A DNA stretch of 64,000 bases from Methylobacterium radiodurans. Lineage in GTDB: Bacteria > Pseudomonadota > Alphaproteobacteria > Rhizobiales > Beijerinckiaceae. The stretch is taken from assembly GCF_003173735.1 (NCBI RefSeq), contig NZ_CP029551.1, forward strand, positions 561,001-625,000, written 5' to 3'. Below, piece by piece: positions 20,233 to 31,400 of the stretch (position 1 is the stretch's first letter; every line of letters starts with the position of its first letter). Made by a program: the position numbers and the translations under genes. The notes beneath the pieces are model-generated. The model was given only the letters and a program-made list of their open reading frames with translations, was not told the origin of the DNA and ran no database searches.

Positions 20233-20649
20233 ATGGCTCTCAAGGACACGCTGCTGCGCATCTTCACGTGGTGGAACGGGCAGACGGTCTCGCTCGCACT
20301 CTACACCGCGCGCAGCGGCACCTATGTCGGCAGCGACGAGCTCGGCAACAAATACTACCGCGCGATGGGTCCGCTGATCGACCGCTCGGTGGGGCCGGAG
20401 CGTCGCTGGGTCGTCTACAACGGCTACGCCGACGCCTCGAAGGTGCCGCCCGGCTGGCGCGGCTGGCTCTGCCACAACGTTGAGGTCCCGCCGAGCGAGG
20501 AGGCGTACACGCCCCGCGCCTGGCAGAAGCCGCACGTGGAGAACCAGACCGGCTCGCCCGACGCCTACCGGCCGAAGGGGTCGCAGCTCTCCTGGGGCGC
20601 GCGGCCGGCCGCGACCGGCGACTACGTGCCGTGGACGCCCGACGCGTGA
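20233..20649 (+). CDS. NADH:ubiquinone oxidoreductase 17.2 kDa (NDUFA12) subunit
   Basis: Accessory subunit of respiratory complex I (138 aa), a family shared by mitochondria and alphaproteobacteria. Conserved features are WWNGQTVSLALYT, GSDELGNKYYR, ERRWVVYNGYADASKVPP and the acidic/proline tail with WHxxVE replaced here by LCHNVEVPPSE. It is located at the membrane arm/peripheral arm junction. It stands alone upstream of the DUF2155 gene (81 bp), as in related genomes; the core nuo genes are elsewhere. Confidence 0.95.
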   Translation: MALKDTLLRIFTWWNGQTVSLALYTARSGTYVGSDELGNKYYRAMGPLIDRSVGPERRWVVYNGYADASKVPPGWRGWLCHNVEVPPSEEAYTPRAWQKPHVENQTGSPDAYRPKGSQLSWGARPAATGDYVPWTPDA

Positions 20650-20730
20650 GCGCCCGCCCTCAATTCACCACCGTTCGGGTCTTGAAGGCGGTCTCGCGCG
20701 TCTGAACCCGCGTTCCCGGAGGGCCCCGCC

Positions 20731-21381
20731 TTGAGCCGCATCACCGCACGCCTGTCGGGCGCCGCGCTCGCCGCCGGCCTGGCCGCGCTGGGCGTGGTCC
20801 CGGCCCAGGCCGACAAGATCAAGAACCCGACGGCCGTGTTCTCGGGCCTCGACAAGATCACCGGCCGCATCGTCTCCTTCGAGGTATCGGTGGACGAGAC
20901 GGTGCAGTTCGGCGCGCTCCAGCTCACCCCGCGGGTCTGCTACACGCGGCCGCCCACGGAGAGCGCCAAGACCACGGCCTTCCTCGAGGTCGACGAGGTC
21001 ACGCTCGACAACAAGTACCGCCGCATCTTCACCGGCTGGATGTTCGCCGCGAGCCCGGGGCTGCACGCGATCGAGCACCCGATCTACGACGTCTGGCTGG
21101 TCGATTGTAAGGGCGGCACCGACGTGATCGCCGAGGCCAAGGAGCAGGAGGACGTGCCCGCACTCGCCTCCAAGCCCGAGAAGCCGAAGAAGGGCCGCGA
21201 CCAGACGAAGACCGCCCAGCAGGTCAACTCGGCGGGCCAGGTCGACGTCGAGGCGCCGCGCGGCGTGCCGGTCCAGCCGCGCCAGAAGCCCTCGCGCAAG
21301 TTCTTCCCGTCGAACGAGGGCCCGGCGCCGGCCCCCCCGCCCCAGCAGCCGCAATCACTGTTCGACGCGCTGTTCCGCTGA
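20731..21381 (+). CDS. DUF2155 exported protein
   Basis: Exported protein (216 aa) of the alphaproteobacterial DUF2155 family. It starts at TTG 20731 with GGAGGG upstream and has a signal peptide (hydrophobic 9-22, AQA cleavage near 27). The conserved core spans residues 35-125: LDKITGRIVSFEVSVDE, VCYTRPP, IFTGWMFAASPGLHAIEHPI, and DVWLVDC. Two Cys residues in the core could form a disulphide. The rest is a Lys-, Gln- and Pro-rich tail of low complexity. Molecular role unknown. It converges on aat with a 4-bp gap. Confidence 0.9.
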   Translation: MSRITARLSGAALAAGLAALGVVPAQADKIKNPTAVFSGLDKITGRIVSFEVSVDETVQFGALQLTPRVCYTRPPTESAKTTAFLEVDEVTLDNKYRRIFTGWMFAASPGLHAIEHPIYDVWLVDCKGGTDVIAEAKEQEDVPALASKPEKPKKGRDQTKTAQQVNSAGQVDVEAPRGVPVQPRQKPSRKFFPSNEGPAPAPPPQQPQSLFDALFR

Positions 21382-21385
21382 TCCC

Positions 21386-22045
21386 TCAGGCGTCGAGCGC
21401 CGCGAGCGCGTCCGCGCCGCGCACGCTCGCCGGCCACGCGTTCCACTCCGCCCGCTCGGCGAGAGCCTCGGCCAGCCGCCGCTTGTAGACGTGGCGCGGC
21501 AGCTCCTCGGCGCCGAACTGGGCGAGGTGGTCGGTGACGAACTGCGTGTCAGCGAGGCGGTAGCCGCAGGCCCTGAGGCGCCCCATCAGGTGGACCAGGG
21601 CGACCTTCGAGGCGTCCCGGACCGTGTGGAACATGCTCTCGCCGAAGAAGGCGGCCCCGAGCGAGACGCCGTAGAGGCCGCCGACCAGCTCGTCTCCCGC
21701 ATAGACCTCGACCGTGTGGGCGTGGCCCTGGTCGAACAGCGCGCCGTAGAGCTCCCGGATGCGCCCGTTGATCCAGGTACGCTCGCTGTCCCGGCGCGGC
21801 GCGGCGCAGCCGGCGATCACCCCGTCGAAATCGCTGTCGCTCCGGACCTCGAACACGTCCGAGCGCACGGTCCGGGCGAGGCGGCGGGACACGCGGAAGC
21901 CGTCGAGGGGCAGCACGCCGCGCGCGCGGGGCTCGACCCAGTACAGGGTCGGGTCGGTCGCGTCCTCGGCCATCGGGAAGATGCCGGCGGCGTAGGCCTT
22001 GAGCAGGATCTCCGGGGTGATCTCCACGCGGGCGCCGTCGTGCAT
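21386..22045 (-). CDS. aat: Leucyl/phenylalanyl-tRNA--protein transferase
   Basis: Transfers Leu or Phe from aminoacyl-tRNA to the N-terminus of proteins, making them N-degron substrates for ClpS/ClpAP. 219 aa, the usual length. Family signatures: [54 protein letters not shown] and [20 protein letters not shown]. Start ATG 22045 puts the family N-terminus in place; longer frames lack homology. It lies downstream of accBC but behind a strong terminator. Confidence 0.95.
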   Translation of the reverse strand: MHDGARVEITPEILLKAYAAGIFPMAEDATDPTLYWVEPRARGVLPLDGFRVSRRLARTVRSDVFEVRSDSDFDGVIAGCAAPRRDSERTWINGRIRELYGALFDQGHAHTVEVYAGDELVGGLYGVSLGAAFFGESMFHTVRDASKVALVHLMGRLRACGYRLADTQFVTDHLAQFGAEELPRHVYKRRLAEALAERAEWNAWPASVRGADALAALDA

Positions 22046-22156
22046 GAACCTGATCCGGGGCGGGGCCGGCCACAGGGCGAAGCCCGCGCCAGGCCAAGGC
22101 GTAGCGGATCCGGGCCCGCACCCACAAGCCGGGAAACGGGCCCGGGACAGGCCGCG

Positions 22157-22185
22157 AAAAAGGCCGGCCCCGCCGGGGCCGGCCT
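22157..22185 (-). terminator. Intrinsic terminator after accC
   Basis: A perfect 10-bp GC stem (GGCCGGCCCC/GGGGCCGGCC, 3-nt loop, 22162-22184) is followed on the minus strand by five T, about 30-60 bp past the accC stop and upstream of aat. Confidence 0.85.
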
Positions 22186-22214
22186 CGTCCGGGCCGGATG
22201 GATGCGGGAGCGCC

Positions 22215-23567
<1,353 letters not shown>

Positions 23568-23572
23568 CGCGC

Positions 23573-24043
23573 CTACTCGATCGCCAGCAGCGGTTCGCCG
23601 AACTCGACGGGTTGGCCGTCCTCGACGAAGATCGCGCTGACCGTGCCGGCGCGCGGGGCGACGATCTCGTTGAAGGTCTTCATCGCCTCGATGAGCAGAA
23701 CCTTCTCGCCGGCCTCGACCTTCGATCCGACCTCGACGAAGGGCTTGGCATCCGGCGAGGGCCGGCGATAGGCGGTGCCGACCATCGGCGAGGGCACGGC
23801 GCCCGGATGCGCCCGGGGCGAGGCCGGAGCGGGAGCGGCCGCCGGCGCGCTCGGGGCGGCGACGGGCGCGAGCGCGGCCACCGGGGCGGGGGCGGCCACC
23901 TGCACGCTCACCGGCTCCGGGCGGCGCACGACGCGGATGCGGAGATCCCCCTTCTCCACCTCGATCTCGGAGAGGCCGGTCTCGGTGACGAGGTTGGCCA
24001 GCTCGCGCACGAGGTCGGGATCGATGGGTTCGTGCTTGGGCAT
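23573..24043 (-). CDS. accB: Acetyl-CoA carboxylase, biotin carboxyl carrier protein
   Basis: Biotin carrier (156 aa) of acetyl-CoA carboxylase. The biotinyl domain is at about 80-156, with biotin-accepting Lys122 in IEAMKTFNE, and is preceded by an Ala/Pro-rich flexible linker (45-80). The N-terminal 40 residues ([20 protein letters not shown]) are typical. The ATG at 24043 is 14 bp after the aroQ stop, so aroQ-accB-accC is one transcription unit. Confidence 0.97.
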   Translation of the reverse strand: MPKHEPIDPDLVRELANLVTETGLSEIEVEKGDLRIRVVRRPEPVSVQVAAPAPVAALAPVAAPSAPAAAPAPASPRAHPGAVPSPMVGTAYRRPSPDAKPFVEVGSKVEAGEKVLLIEAMKTFNEIVAPRAGTVSAIFVEDGQPVEFGEPLLAIE

Positions 24044-24057
24044 CGGGGCGGGGTCTT

Positions 24058-24528
24058 TCACGGCGATGTCGGTTGAGTCGGAGTGCCGCTCCGGGCGGCC
24101 ATCAGGCGTGCCAGCGCGTCGAGGCCGAGGCCGTAGCTCATCGGGCCGAAGCCGCAGATCACGCCCGCGCAGACGGGAGCGATGAAGGAGTGGTGGCGAA
24201 ACGCCTCGCGGGCGTGGACGTTCGAGAGGTGGATCTCGATCGCGAGCGCGCCGCTGCCGCTGATCGCGTCGCGCAGCGCCACGGAGGTGTGGGTGTAGGC
24301 GGCGGCGTTGATCAGCACGCCCGCGCCCGCGAGCCCCGCCTCCTGCACGAAGCCGACGAGTTCGCCCTCGTGGTTCGTCTGCCGGAAGGTCAGGTCCACG
24401 CTCAGGCGTGCCGCCTGAGCGCGCAGGTCGCGCTCGATGTCGGCCAGCGTCGCGGTGCCGTAGATGCCGGGCTCGCGGCGACCGAGGAGGTTGAGGTTCG
24501 GCCCGTTGAGGACGTGAATCGGGATCAT
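24058..24528 (-). CDS. aroQ: Type II 3-dehydroquinate dehydratase
   Basis: Converts 3-dehydroquinate to 3-dehydroshikimate in the shikimate pathway. 156 aa, normal for the dodecameric type II enzyme. N-terminal [22 protein letters not shown] carries the lid Arg and catalytic Tyr; the [16 protein letters not shown] region and [17 protein letters not shown] with catalytic His are intact. It is first in the aroQ-accB-accC unit, an arrangement common in alphaproteobacteria. A 39-bp tandem repeat sits in its leader. Confidence 0.97.
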   Translation of the reverse strand: MIPIHVLNGPNLNLLGRREPGIYGTATLADIERDLRAQAARLSVDLTFRQTNHEGELVGFVQEAGLAGAGVLINAAAYTHTSVALRDAISGSGALAIEIHLSNVHAREAFRHHSFIAPVCAGVICGFGPMSYGLGLDALARLMAARSGTPTQPTSP

Positions 24529-24571
24529 GGAACCGTCGGGTGCCCGGCGCCGGGCGGCGGGCCGCTCTTAG

Positions 24572-24649
24572 ACGATGGTTCGCGGGCGCCACAAGGGCGC
24601 GCCGCGCTGGACGATGGTTCGCAGGCGCCACAAGGGCGCGCCGCGCTGG
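24572..24649. repeat. 39-bp tandem duplication (two copies)
   Basis: 24572-24610 and 24611-24649 are identical except for one base (G to A in the first third). Each unit carries the inverted repeat GGCGC-N9-GCGCC, so two consecutive hairpins can form. It lies between the dsbA-like 3' end and the aroQ start, in the aroQ leader on the minus strand. Confidence 0.85.
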
Positions 24650-24697
24650 ACGAGGCCGCGCGGGTGCCGCGAATGGCGGCCCGCGCGCGCGGTCAGC

Positions 24698-25498
24698 TCA
24701 GCAGGAGGCGTGGCCGCACTGGCGCACGTCCGCGATCGTCTTGCGGATCGGGTCGACGCCGACCGCGCCCGGGATGATCTCCTCGCCGATGATGAAGGCC
24801 GGCGTGCCGGAGAGGCCGAGCTTGTCGCCGAGGCCGCGGTTCTCGGCGAGCGCCGCCTTCACCTCCGGCCCGGCCGCGTCCTTCTGGATGCGGGCGACGT
24901 CGAGGCCCATCTCCTTGGCGACCTGGAGCGCGCGGGCGCCGTTCACCCGGCCCTTCGACTCCAGGAGCTTCTGGTGGAACTCGAACAGCTTGTCGCCCTT
25001 GACCTGCTGCTTGACCGCGAGCGCGATCTGGCTGGCCTCCAGCGATTCGGGCCCGAGCACCGGGAAATCCTTGATCACGACGCGCAGCTTCGGGTCGGTC
25101 TTGATCAGGGTCTGGATGTCGCCGAGCGCCTTGCGGCAGTAGCCGCAATTGTAGTCGAAGAACTCCACTACGGTGACGTCGCCGCTCGGGTTGCCGGCGA
25201 CCACGTCGTGCGGACCGTTGAGGAGCGCGTCCTTCGATTCCTTGAGGGCGGCGGACTGGGCGAGGCGCTGCGTCTCCATCTGGCGGCGCTCGCCCTCGGC
25301 GATCGCCTCCTGCAGCACGTCGGGGTTCTTGATCAGGTACTCCTTCACGATCGACTCGATCGCCTGACGCTGCTGGTCGCTGAAGACCGGCGCGGCGGAG
25401 GCGGCGGGCTCCTGGGCCAGGGCGGGCCGGATCAGGGCGGGCGCCGCGCCGAGCACGAGGGTCAGGGCCAGGATCGAGACGGAACGGGAGAAGGGCAT
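24698..25498 (-). CDS. DsbA-family thiol-disulphide oxidoreductase
   Basis: Periplasmic thioredoxin-fold protein (266 aa). The signal peptide spans about 1-28 (cleavage after ALA). An N-terminal helical extension (35-95, with FSDQQRQAIESIVKEYL) precedes the thioredoxin domain. The redox motif is CGYC (Cys118, Cys121) in FFDYNCGYCRKAL, and the cis-Pro loop is SGTPAFIIGEE. The family includes ScsC/Com1-like proteins, some of which isomerise rather than oxidise, so the exact activity is open. It is divergent from the aminotransferase gene. Confidence 0.92.
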   Translation of the reverse strand: MPFSRSVSILALTLVLGAAPALIRPALAQEPAASAAPVFSDQQRQAIESIVKEYLIKNPDVLQEAIAEGERRQMETQRLAQSAALKESKDALLNGPHDVVAGNPSGDVTVVEFFDYNCGYCRKALGDIQTLIKTDPKLRVVIKDFPVLGPESLEASQIALAVKQQVKGDKLFEFHQKLLESKGRVNGARALQVAKEMGLDVARIQKDAAGPEVKAALAENRGLGDKLGLSGTPAFIIGEEIIPGAVGVDPIRKTIADVRQCGHASC

Positions 25499-25702
25499 AC
25501 GTCCTCGCTGCGCGCGGGCTATCGGCCGGGCCTGCCGGCGGAACCGCGATTCAGGTAGGGGCCCGGTTAGGCCTTTTCACGGCGCGCGGTCAAATTGCGC
25601 GTCGCGGGCCCGGACCGTCCGGCCGCCCCGCGGCGCACCGTCCCTTGCCTGGGAGCGTAAACTCGGTCCTTTGGCGCCCTCAACCCGTGGACGAAGACAG
25701 CC

Positions 25703-26857
25703 ATGCTCCTTCCCTCCCGCCGCGTCGCGGCGGTCGCCCCCTTCCTCGCGATGGACGTGATGACGGCAGCCGCCGCCCGCGAGCGGGCCGGCGGCAGCGT
25801 GGTGCACATGGAGGTCGGCCAGCCCTCCGCCCCCGCGCCAAAGGCCGTGATCGCGGCGGCGCAGGCCGCCCTGGCGCTGGGTCGGGTGCCCTACACCGAG
25901 GCGCTCGGCCTGCCGGCGCTGCGCGAGCGCATCGCCCGGGACTACCGGGACCGCTACGGCGTCGCGGTGGCGCCGGAGCGCGTCGTGATCACGACCGGCT
26001 CCTCGGCGGGCTTCATCCTGGCCTTCATGAGCCTGTTCGACGCGGGCGCCCGGGTCGGCGTGCCGCAGCCTGGCTACCCGGCCTATCGCAGCATCCTGGC
26101 AGCCCTCGACCTCGTGGCGACGCCGATGGTGCTGCGGGCCGAGGACCGCTTCGCCCCGACCGCGGCGCTCCTGCGCGAGGTCCACGCGCGAGCGGGGCTC
26201 GCGGGCGTGCTGGTGATGAGCCCGGCCAACCCCTCCGGTACCGTGATCGCGCCGGACGCGCTGCGCGACCTCTGCGCCGCGGCCCGCGACCTCAGCCTGC
26301 CCTTCATCTCCGACGAGATCTATCACGGCCTCGGCTACGGCCTGCCGAGCGCGACCGCGCTGCAGTTCGACCCCGACGCGGTCGTGATCAACTCGTTCTC
26401 GAAGTACCACTGCATGACCGGCTGGCGCATCGGCTGGATGGTGGTGCCCGACAGCCTCGTGCGGCCGATCGAGCGGCTCGCGCAGAACCTCTACATCTCG
26501 GCCCCCTACCTGTCGCAGGTGGGCGCGCTCGCGGCCTTCGAGGCGGGGGAGGAGCTCGACGCGGTGCGCGACGGCTACGCCCGCAACCGGGCGATCCTGC
26601 TCGACGCCTTCCCGGGCCTCGGGCTCGGACGGGCGCACCCGGCGGACGGGGCCTTCTACCTCTACGCCGACGTCTCCGACCTCACGGACGACGCGGCGGC
26701 GTTCTGCAGCCGCATGCTGGCGGAGGCCGGCGTCGCGGCGACCCCGGGCCTCGACTTCGACCCGGCGGAGGGCGCGCACCACGTGCGCTTCTCCTTCGCC
26801 GGGTCGGAGGCGGATTGCCGCGAGGCGGTGCGGCGCCTGCGCGGCTGGCTCGGCTGA
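25703..26857 (+). CDS. Class I/II pyridoxal-phosphate aminotransferase
   Basis: Fold-type I aminotransferase (384 aa). PLP-binding Lys234 is in SFSKYHCMTGWRIGW; the SPANPSGT motif is near 173; Asp204/Tyr207 (ISDEIYHGL) contact the cofactor; the C-terminal Arg region HHVRFSFAG binds substrate carboxylate. ATG at 25703 begins MLLPSRRVAAVAPFLAMDVM, typical of the aspartate-aminotransferase-like subgroup. Substrate is not evident. It converges on the chemoreceptor gene across a hairpin repeat. Confidence 0.92.
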   Translation: MLLPSRRVAAVAPFLAMDVMTAAAARERAGGSVVHMEVGQPSAPAPKAVIAAAQAALALGRVPYTEALGLPALRERIARDYRDRYGVAVAPERVVITTGSSAGFILAFMSLFDAGARVGVPQPGYPAYRSILAALDLVATPMVLRAEDRFAPTAALLREVHARAGLAGVLVMSPANPSGTVIAPDALRDLCAAARDLSLPFISDEIYHGLGYGLPSATALQFDPDAVVINSFSKYHCMTGWRIGWMVVPDSLVRPIERLAQNLYISAPYLSQVGALAAFEAGEELDAVRDGYARNRAILLDAFPGLGLGRAHPADGAFYLYADVSDLTDDAAAFCSRMLAEAGVAATPGLDFDPAEGAHHVRFSFAGSEADCREAVRRLRGWLG

Positions 26858-26877
26858 GCCGATGAGGGTCGAGGCTC

Positions 26878-26928
26878 GGGGCGCTGCCCTGAGACCCCGT
26901 CGAAGGACTGCCGGCCTTCGAAATCCCG
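26878..26928. repeat. Intergenic hairpin repeat, copy A
   Basis: Shares its first 16 bases (GCGCTGCCCTGAGA core) and its last ATCCCG with copy B at 51554-51608. The middle stem differs in sequence but still pairs: CGAAGG-N8-CCTTCG here. It lies between two convergent gene ends, consistent with a bidirectional terminator or REP-like element. Confidence 0.7.
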
Positions 26929-26932
26929 CGTC

Positions 26933-28174
26933 TCAGGCGGCCTGCGCGAAGGCTGCCTCGGCCGCCCTCACGGCCTCGGCTACGCAGGCCTCGAAAGCCT
27001 GGAAAGCTCCCGCCGCCTCGCCCCAGGAGGCCGCTCGGATGTGGGCCGCCATGGCCTCGGCCTTGGAGCCGGCCTCGGTGAGGGCCGTGCGGATCGCGGT
27101 CGGCATCTCCGGGTCCGGCCTGACCGCGAGCGACGCAGCCTCTCCCACCGGCACCAATCCGACGAGGCAGGAGGCGAGCCGGCGGCGCCAGGCGGCGCAG
27201 TCGGCGGGCAGCCGGCCGAGCCGCACGAGCCGCGCGTCGCCCGGCTGGCGGTCGAGCAGCGAGCGGCTCATCCCCTCCAGGGCGTCGAGGCGACCGATGG
27301 CATCGCCGATCTCGCGGCGGGACTTCTCGGTACCCGCGGCGATGTTGCCGACATTGGCGGCGATCTCGCCCGTGGCGGTGATCTGCTGCTCCATGATCCC
27401 GACCATGGCGCGCATCTCGGAGGCGGCTGCAGCCACCGCCGCGCTCTCGCTCTCGACGCGGGCGTTGACCCGAGTCATCACCTCGGAACCCGCGGTCACC
27501 GCGGCGCGGCTGTGCTCGACCGCGTCGTGCATCGCCGACAATTCACCCTGCAGCGCGGTGAGGCGGGCCCGGATCTCGTCGGTGGCCTTCGCGGTCTGGG
27601 CCGAGAGCGCCTTGACCTCGCCGGCCACCACCGCGAAGCCGCGCCCCGCCTCGCCGGCGCGGGCCGCCTCGATCGTGGCGTTCAGCGCCAACAGGTTGGT
27701 CTGGGCCGAGATCGCCGCGATGGCGCTCGCCATCTCCTCGATCCGGCGTGCGGCCGCCGCGAAGCCATCGAGGCAGCCACCGATCTCGGTGGAGCGCGCC
27801 TCGATCACCTGCATCCGCTCGGCCGCGAGCCGCATGTCGGCGGCGCACGCGCTGATGCCGACCCGGGCTCGCTCTGCGGTCTCGGCCGATGTCTGCGAGC
27901 GGGCGGCGACCTCGCTCGTGGTGGCGGCAAGTTCCTCGCCAGCCGCGGCGATCAGCCGGGCCTGCTCGGAGATCTGCGCGGAGTCGTGGGTGATCCAGCC
28001 GATCGAGGTGCCGGCCTCCGAAGCGGCGGCCGAGAGGCTGGCCTGAAGCCGCAGCATCGTGGCGTCGAGCGCGGGCGGTTCAGGCGGCACGGGGACCTCG
28101 ACCACCGCGGGCGCGGTGTCGAGCACGGCCGGCGGCAGCTCCGCAGGACGGTTTCCGCGGAACAGTGCGAACAT
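26933..28174 (-). CDS. Soluble methyl-accepting chemotaxis-type receptor
   Basis: Chemoreceptor signalling protein (413 aa) without a membrane segment, so probably cytoplasmic. A Pro-rich N-terminus (1-40) leads into a long coiled coil. The conserved tip that binds CheA/CheW is at about 151-190 ([20 protein letters not shown], then [15 protein letters not shown]). The last 110 residues are an Ala-rich helical region with scattered Cys and His that I do not recognise and may be a sensory four-helix bundle. No other chemotaxis gene is nearby. The ligand is unknown. Confidence 0.88.
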   Translation of the reverse strand: MFALFRGNRPAELPPAVLDTAPAVVEVPVPPEPPALDATMLRLQASLSAAASEAGTSIGWITHDSAQISEQARLIAAAGEELAATTSEVAARSQTSAETAERARVGISACAADMRLAAERMQVIEARSTEIGGCLDGFAAAARRIEEMASAIAAISAQTNLLALNATIEAARAGEAGRGFAVVAGEVKALSAQTAKATDEIRARLTALQGELSAMHDAVEHSRAAVTAGSEVMTRVNARVESESAAVAAAASEMRAMVGIMEQQITATGEIAANVGNIAAGTEKSRREIGDAIGRLDALEGMSRSLLDRQPGDARLVRLGRLPADCAAWRRRLASCLVGLVPVGEAASLAVRPDPEMPTAIRTALTEAGSKAEAMAAHIRAASWGEAAGAFQAFEACVAEAVRAAEAAFAQAA

Positions 28175-28327
28175 GGCGGGGCCCTCTCAGATCATCGTAC
28201 AGGAGGGCATCTTCCCGCAAGGCTCTCAACTGTCAGTTAAAGCCGTAGGACGACCGTACAAGGAGTTAGGCTGCCCCGCACTGGGAACTGGAAAAACGAC
28301 ACGTTCAGGTTGTGCAATCGGATAGTC

Positions 28328-28367
28328 AAAAAGACGTGAGGCGGAGCCGGACAAGCCGGTCTCCGCC
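28328..28367 (-). terminator. Intrinsic terminator after rne
   Basis: Stem GGCGGAG/CTCCGCC with an inner CCGG/CCGG pair (28340-28367), followed on the minus strand by a T run (28328-28332), 60-100 bp beyond the rne stop. Confidence 0.75.
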
Positions 28368-28426
28368 TCGGGCGGACGGTGATGTCCGCGATTCCGGAGA
28401 ATGTCGGGCCTGTCGGCCCGAGCACC

Positions 28427-31400
28427 TCACTCCCCGCTGAGGGCCGCCTTGGTGCGCGACCACCAGCCGGCGCGCTTCGGCCGGTCGGGATCAGTCGGCG
28501 CAGTGAGCACTACGGCGACCGGCTCCGGCGGCGGGGCGGTCTCGGCCTTCGGCGCAGGCTCCGGCTCCGCCGCGGCGATCTCCGCCCGCGGCTCGGGCGA
28601 GGCGGCCGAGACCGGCAGCTCGACCGCAGCGTCCAGGGCGGCGGGTGCGGAAGCCTCGACCGTCTCGGCCAGGATCTCGGCGCTCACCGGCTCCTCCGGC
28701 GACAGGGCAGCGACGGCGTCGGCGCCCGCCTCGGCCTCGTCGCCCTCGGACGCGTCGGCCTCGCCCGAGGCGGCCTCGCGGACGCGGCCCTCCGAGCGTC
28801 CGCGCCCACCGCGGCGACCGCGGCGGCGGCGGCGGCGGCCCTCCCCGTCCTCGGCCTGCTCGGCCGCGGCGGCCTCGTCGGACGCTCCCTCCTCGGCCTC
28901 GGCGGTCTCGGCAGCCCCGACCGTTTCGCTCTCGTCCTCCGCTTCCTCGGCGCCCTCGTCCTCGGCGGCGTGGCGGCCCTCGTCGCCCGCCTCCCCGTTC
29001 GATTCGCCGTTCTCCTGGCGCCCGCCGCGGCGGCGCCGGCGGCGACGGCGACGGCGGCCCTCGCCGTCCTCGCGGGCCTCGGCGCGACCCTCGCCCTGGC
29101 TTTCGCCCTCCTGGGCCTCGTCCTCCGTCTCGGCTTCCTCGACGAGATCCTCCTCTTCGATCTCCTCGTCGATCTCCATGGCGGGCGAGACCGCGACCGC
29201 GCGTACGCCGGTCACCGGCCCTTCCGCCCGCTGCGCGGGCTCGCCGCGGTCGAGCTGGTAGGGCGCGGCGGCGGCCAGCCGCTCGTCGGCCGCGACCGTG
29301 ATGGTCACGCCGAAGCGGACCTCGAGCTCGCGCAGGTGCGCCCGCTTCTGGTTGAGGATGTAGAGCGCCACCTCGGTGCGGGTGCGCAGCACGAGGTTGT
29401 GCGTGGCCGACTTGAGCAACGCCTCCTCAAGGGAGCGCAGGATGTGCAGGGCGACCGAGGCGGTCGCCCGCACGAAGCCCGAACCGCCGCAATGCGCGCA
29501 GGGGATCGAGGAGGATTCGAGCACGCCCGTGCGGATGCGCTGGCGGCTCATCTCCAGAAGGCCGAAGGGCGAGATCCGGCCGACCTGGATGCGGGCGCGG
29601 TCGTTCTTCAGGCACTCGTTGAGCTTCTTCTCGACCGCGCGGTTGTTGCGCTTCTCCTCCATGTCGATGAAGTCGATGACGATGAGGCCGGCGAGATCGC
29701 GCAGGCGCAGCTGCCGGGCGACCTCCTCGGCGGCCTCGAGGTTCGTCTTGAGCGCGGTGTCCTCGATGTCGTGCTCGCGGGTGGCGCGCCCTGAGTTCAC
29801 GTCGATCGAGACCAGCGCCTCGGTCGGATTGATCACGAGGTAGCCGCCCGACTTCAGCGAGACGTGCGTGGAGAACATCGCGTCGAGCTGCTGCTCGATG
29901 CCGTAGCGGGCGAAGATCGGCGTCGTGTCGCGGTAGGGCTTTACCACCTTCGACTGGCCGGGCATCAGCATGCGCATGAAGTCCCGGGCCTCGTGGTAGG
30001 CCTCGTCGCCCGCCACCAGAACCTCGTCGAGGTCCTTGTTGTAGAGGTCGCGGATGGCGCGCTTGATCAGCGAGCCCTCCTCGTAGACCAGCGCCGGGGC
30101 CATCGAGGTGAGCGTCAGCTCGCGCACCGATTCCCAGAGCCGCATCAGGTACTCGAAGTCGCGCTTGATCTCGGGCTGGGTGCGTGAGGCGCCTGCCGTG
30201 CGTAGGATGACGCCCATCCCCTCCGGCACGTCGAGGTCGGAGACGACCTCCTTCAGGCGCTTGCGGTCGGCTGCCGAGGTGATCTTGCGCGAGATGCCGC
30301 CGCCTCGGCCGGTATTGGGCATCAGCACCGAGTAGCGGCCGGCGAGCGACAGGTAGGTGGTCAGCGCCGCGCCCTTGGTGCCGCGCTCCTCCTTGACGAC
30401 CTGCACCAGGATGATCTGGCGGCGCTTGATCACCTCCTGGATCTTGTAGTGCCGGCGCGGGGCGCGCGGACGGTCCGGGATCTCGGCCAGCGCGTCGCCG
30501 TTGCCGCCGACCTGGGCGACCCGCGGCTCGGCGTCGGGATCCTCCTCGTCGCCCTCCTCGTGATCGTCCTCGTCCGACTCGTCCTCGTCGTCCTGATCCT
30601 CGTCCTCCTCGTCGGACTCCTCGTCCTCGTCGTGGTCCTCGTCCTCCTCGTCCTCCTCCGCGTCGGGCTCCTCCTCCGCCTCGGCGGGGGCTTCCACGAC
30701 GGTCAGGGCCTCGGCGACGGCAGTGCGGACCTCGGCATCCGGGCCGGGGGCGGGCTCGCCGCTGACGGTGGCGGGCGCGGCCTCCGCCTCGACGGCGGTC
30801 TCGACGGCCGCGGCGCGCTCGGCCGCTTCGCCAGCGGCCTCGGCGGTGACGGCCTCGACCGGGGGCTCGGCGACGGGCGCGACCGCGCCCGCATCAGCGG
30901 CCGGCGCGGCCTCGACGGTCTCGCCCTCGGGCGTCTCGGCACTCGCGATGGCGGCGTCGGGCAGGTCCGCAGAGGCGTCGCCGCCGATCACCGGCACGGC
31001 CTCGTCCGCGGGGGCGACGTCCGACACGGCCTCGTCGATGGCCGGCGCACCCGTCTCCTCGGCGCTCACGGTGGCGTCGGCCTCGCTGCGGCGGGCCGAG
31101 GCGCGGCGCCCGCGCGAGCGGCGGGACGACGAGCGGCGGCGCTCCTCGCGCTCGCGGTGCTCCTCGGCGTCGCGGGCCTCCTCCTCGAGGAGCGCCTGCC
31201 GGTCGGCGAGCGGAATCTGGTAGTAGTCGGGATGGATCTCGTTGAAGGCGAGGAAGCCGTGGCGGTTGCCGCCGTACTCCACGAAGGCGGCCTGGAGCGA
31301 GGGCTCCACGCGCGTCACCTTGGCGAGGTAGATGTTGCCGCGCAGCTGGCGCCGGTTGGCGGCTTCGAAGTCGAACTCCTCGACCCTAGACCCGTGGACC

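Noticed and set aside
28379..29794. Plus-strand open frame rich in Leu, Arg and Gly opposite rne
   Set aside because: It mirrors the low-complexity Glu/Ala/Arg codons of the RNase E tail and has no independent support.
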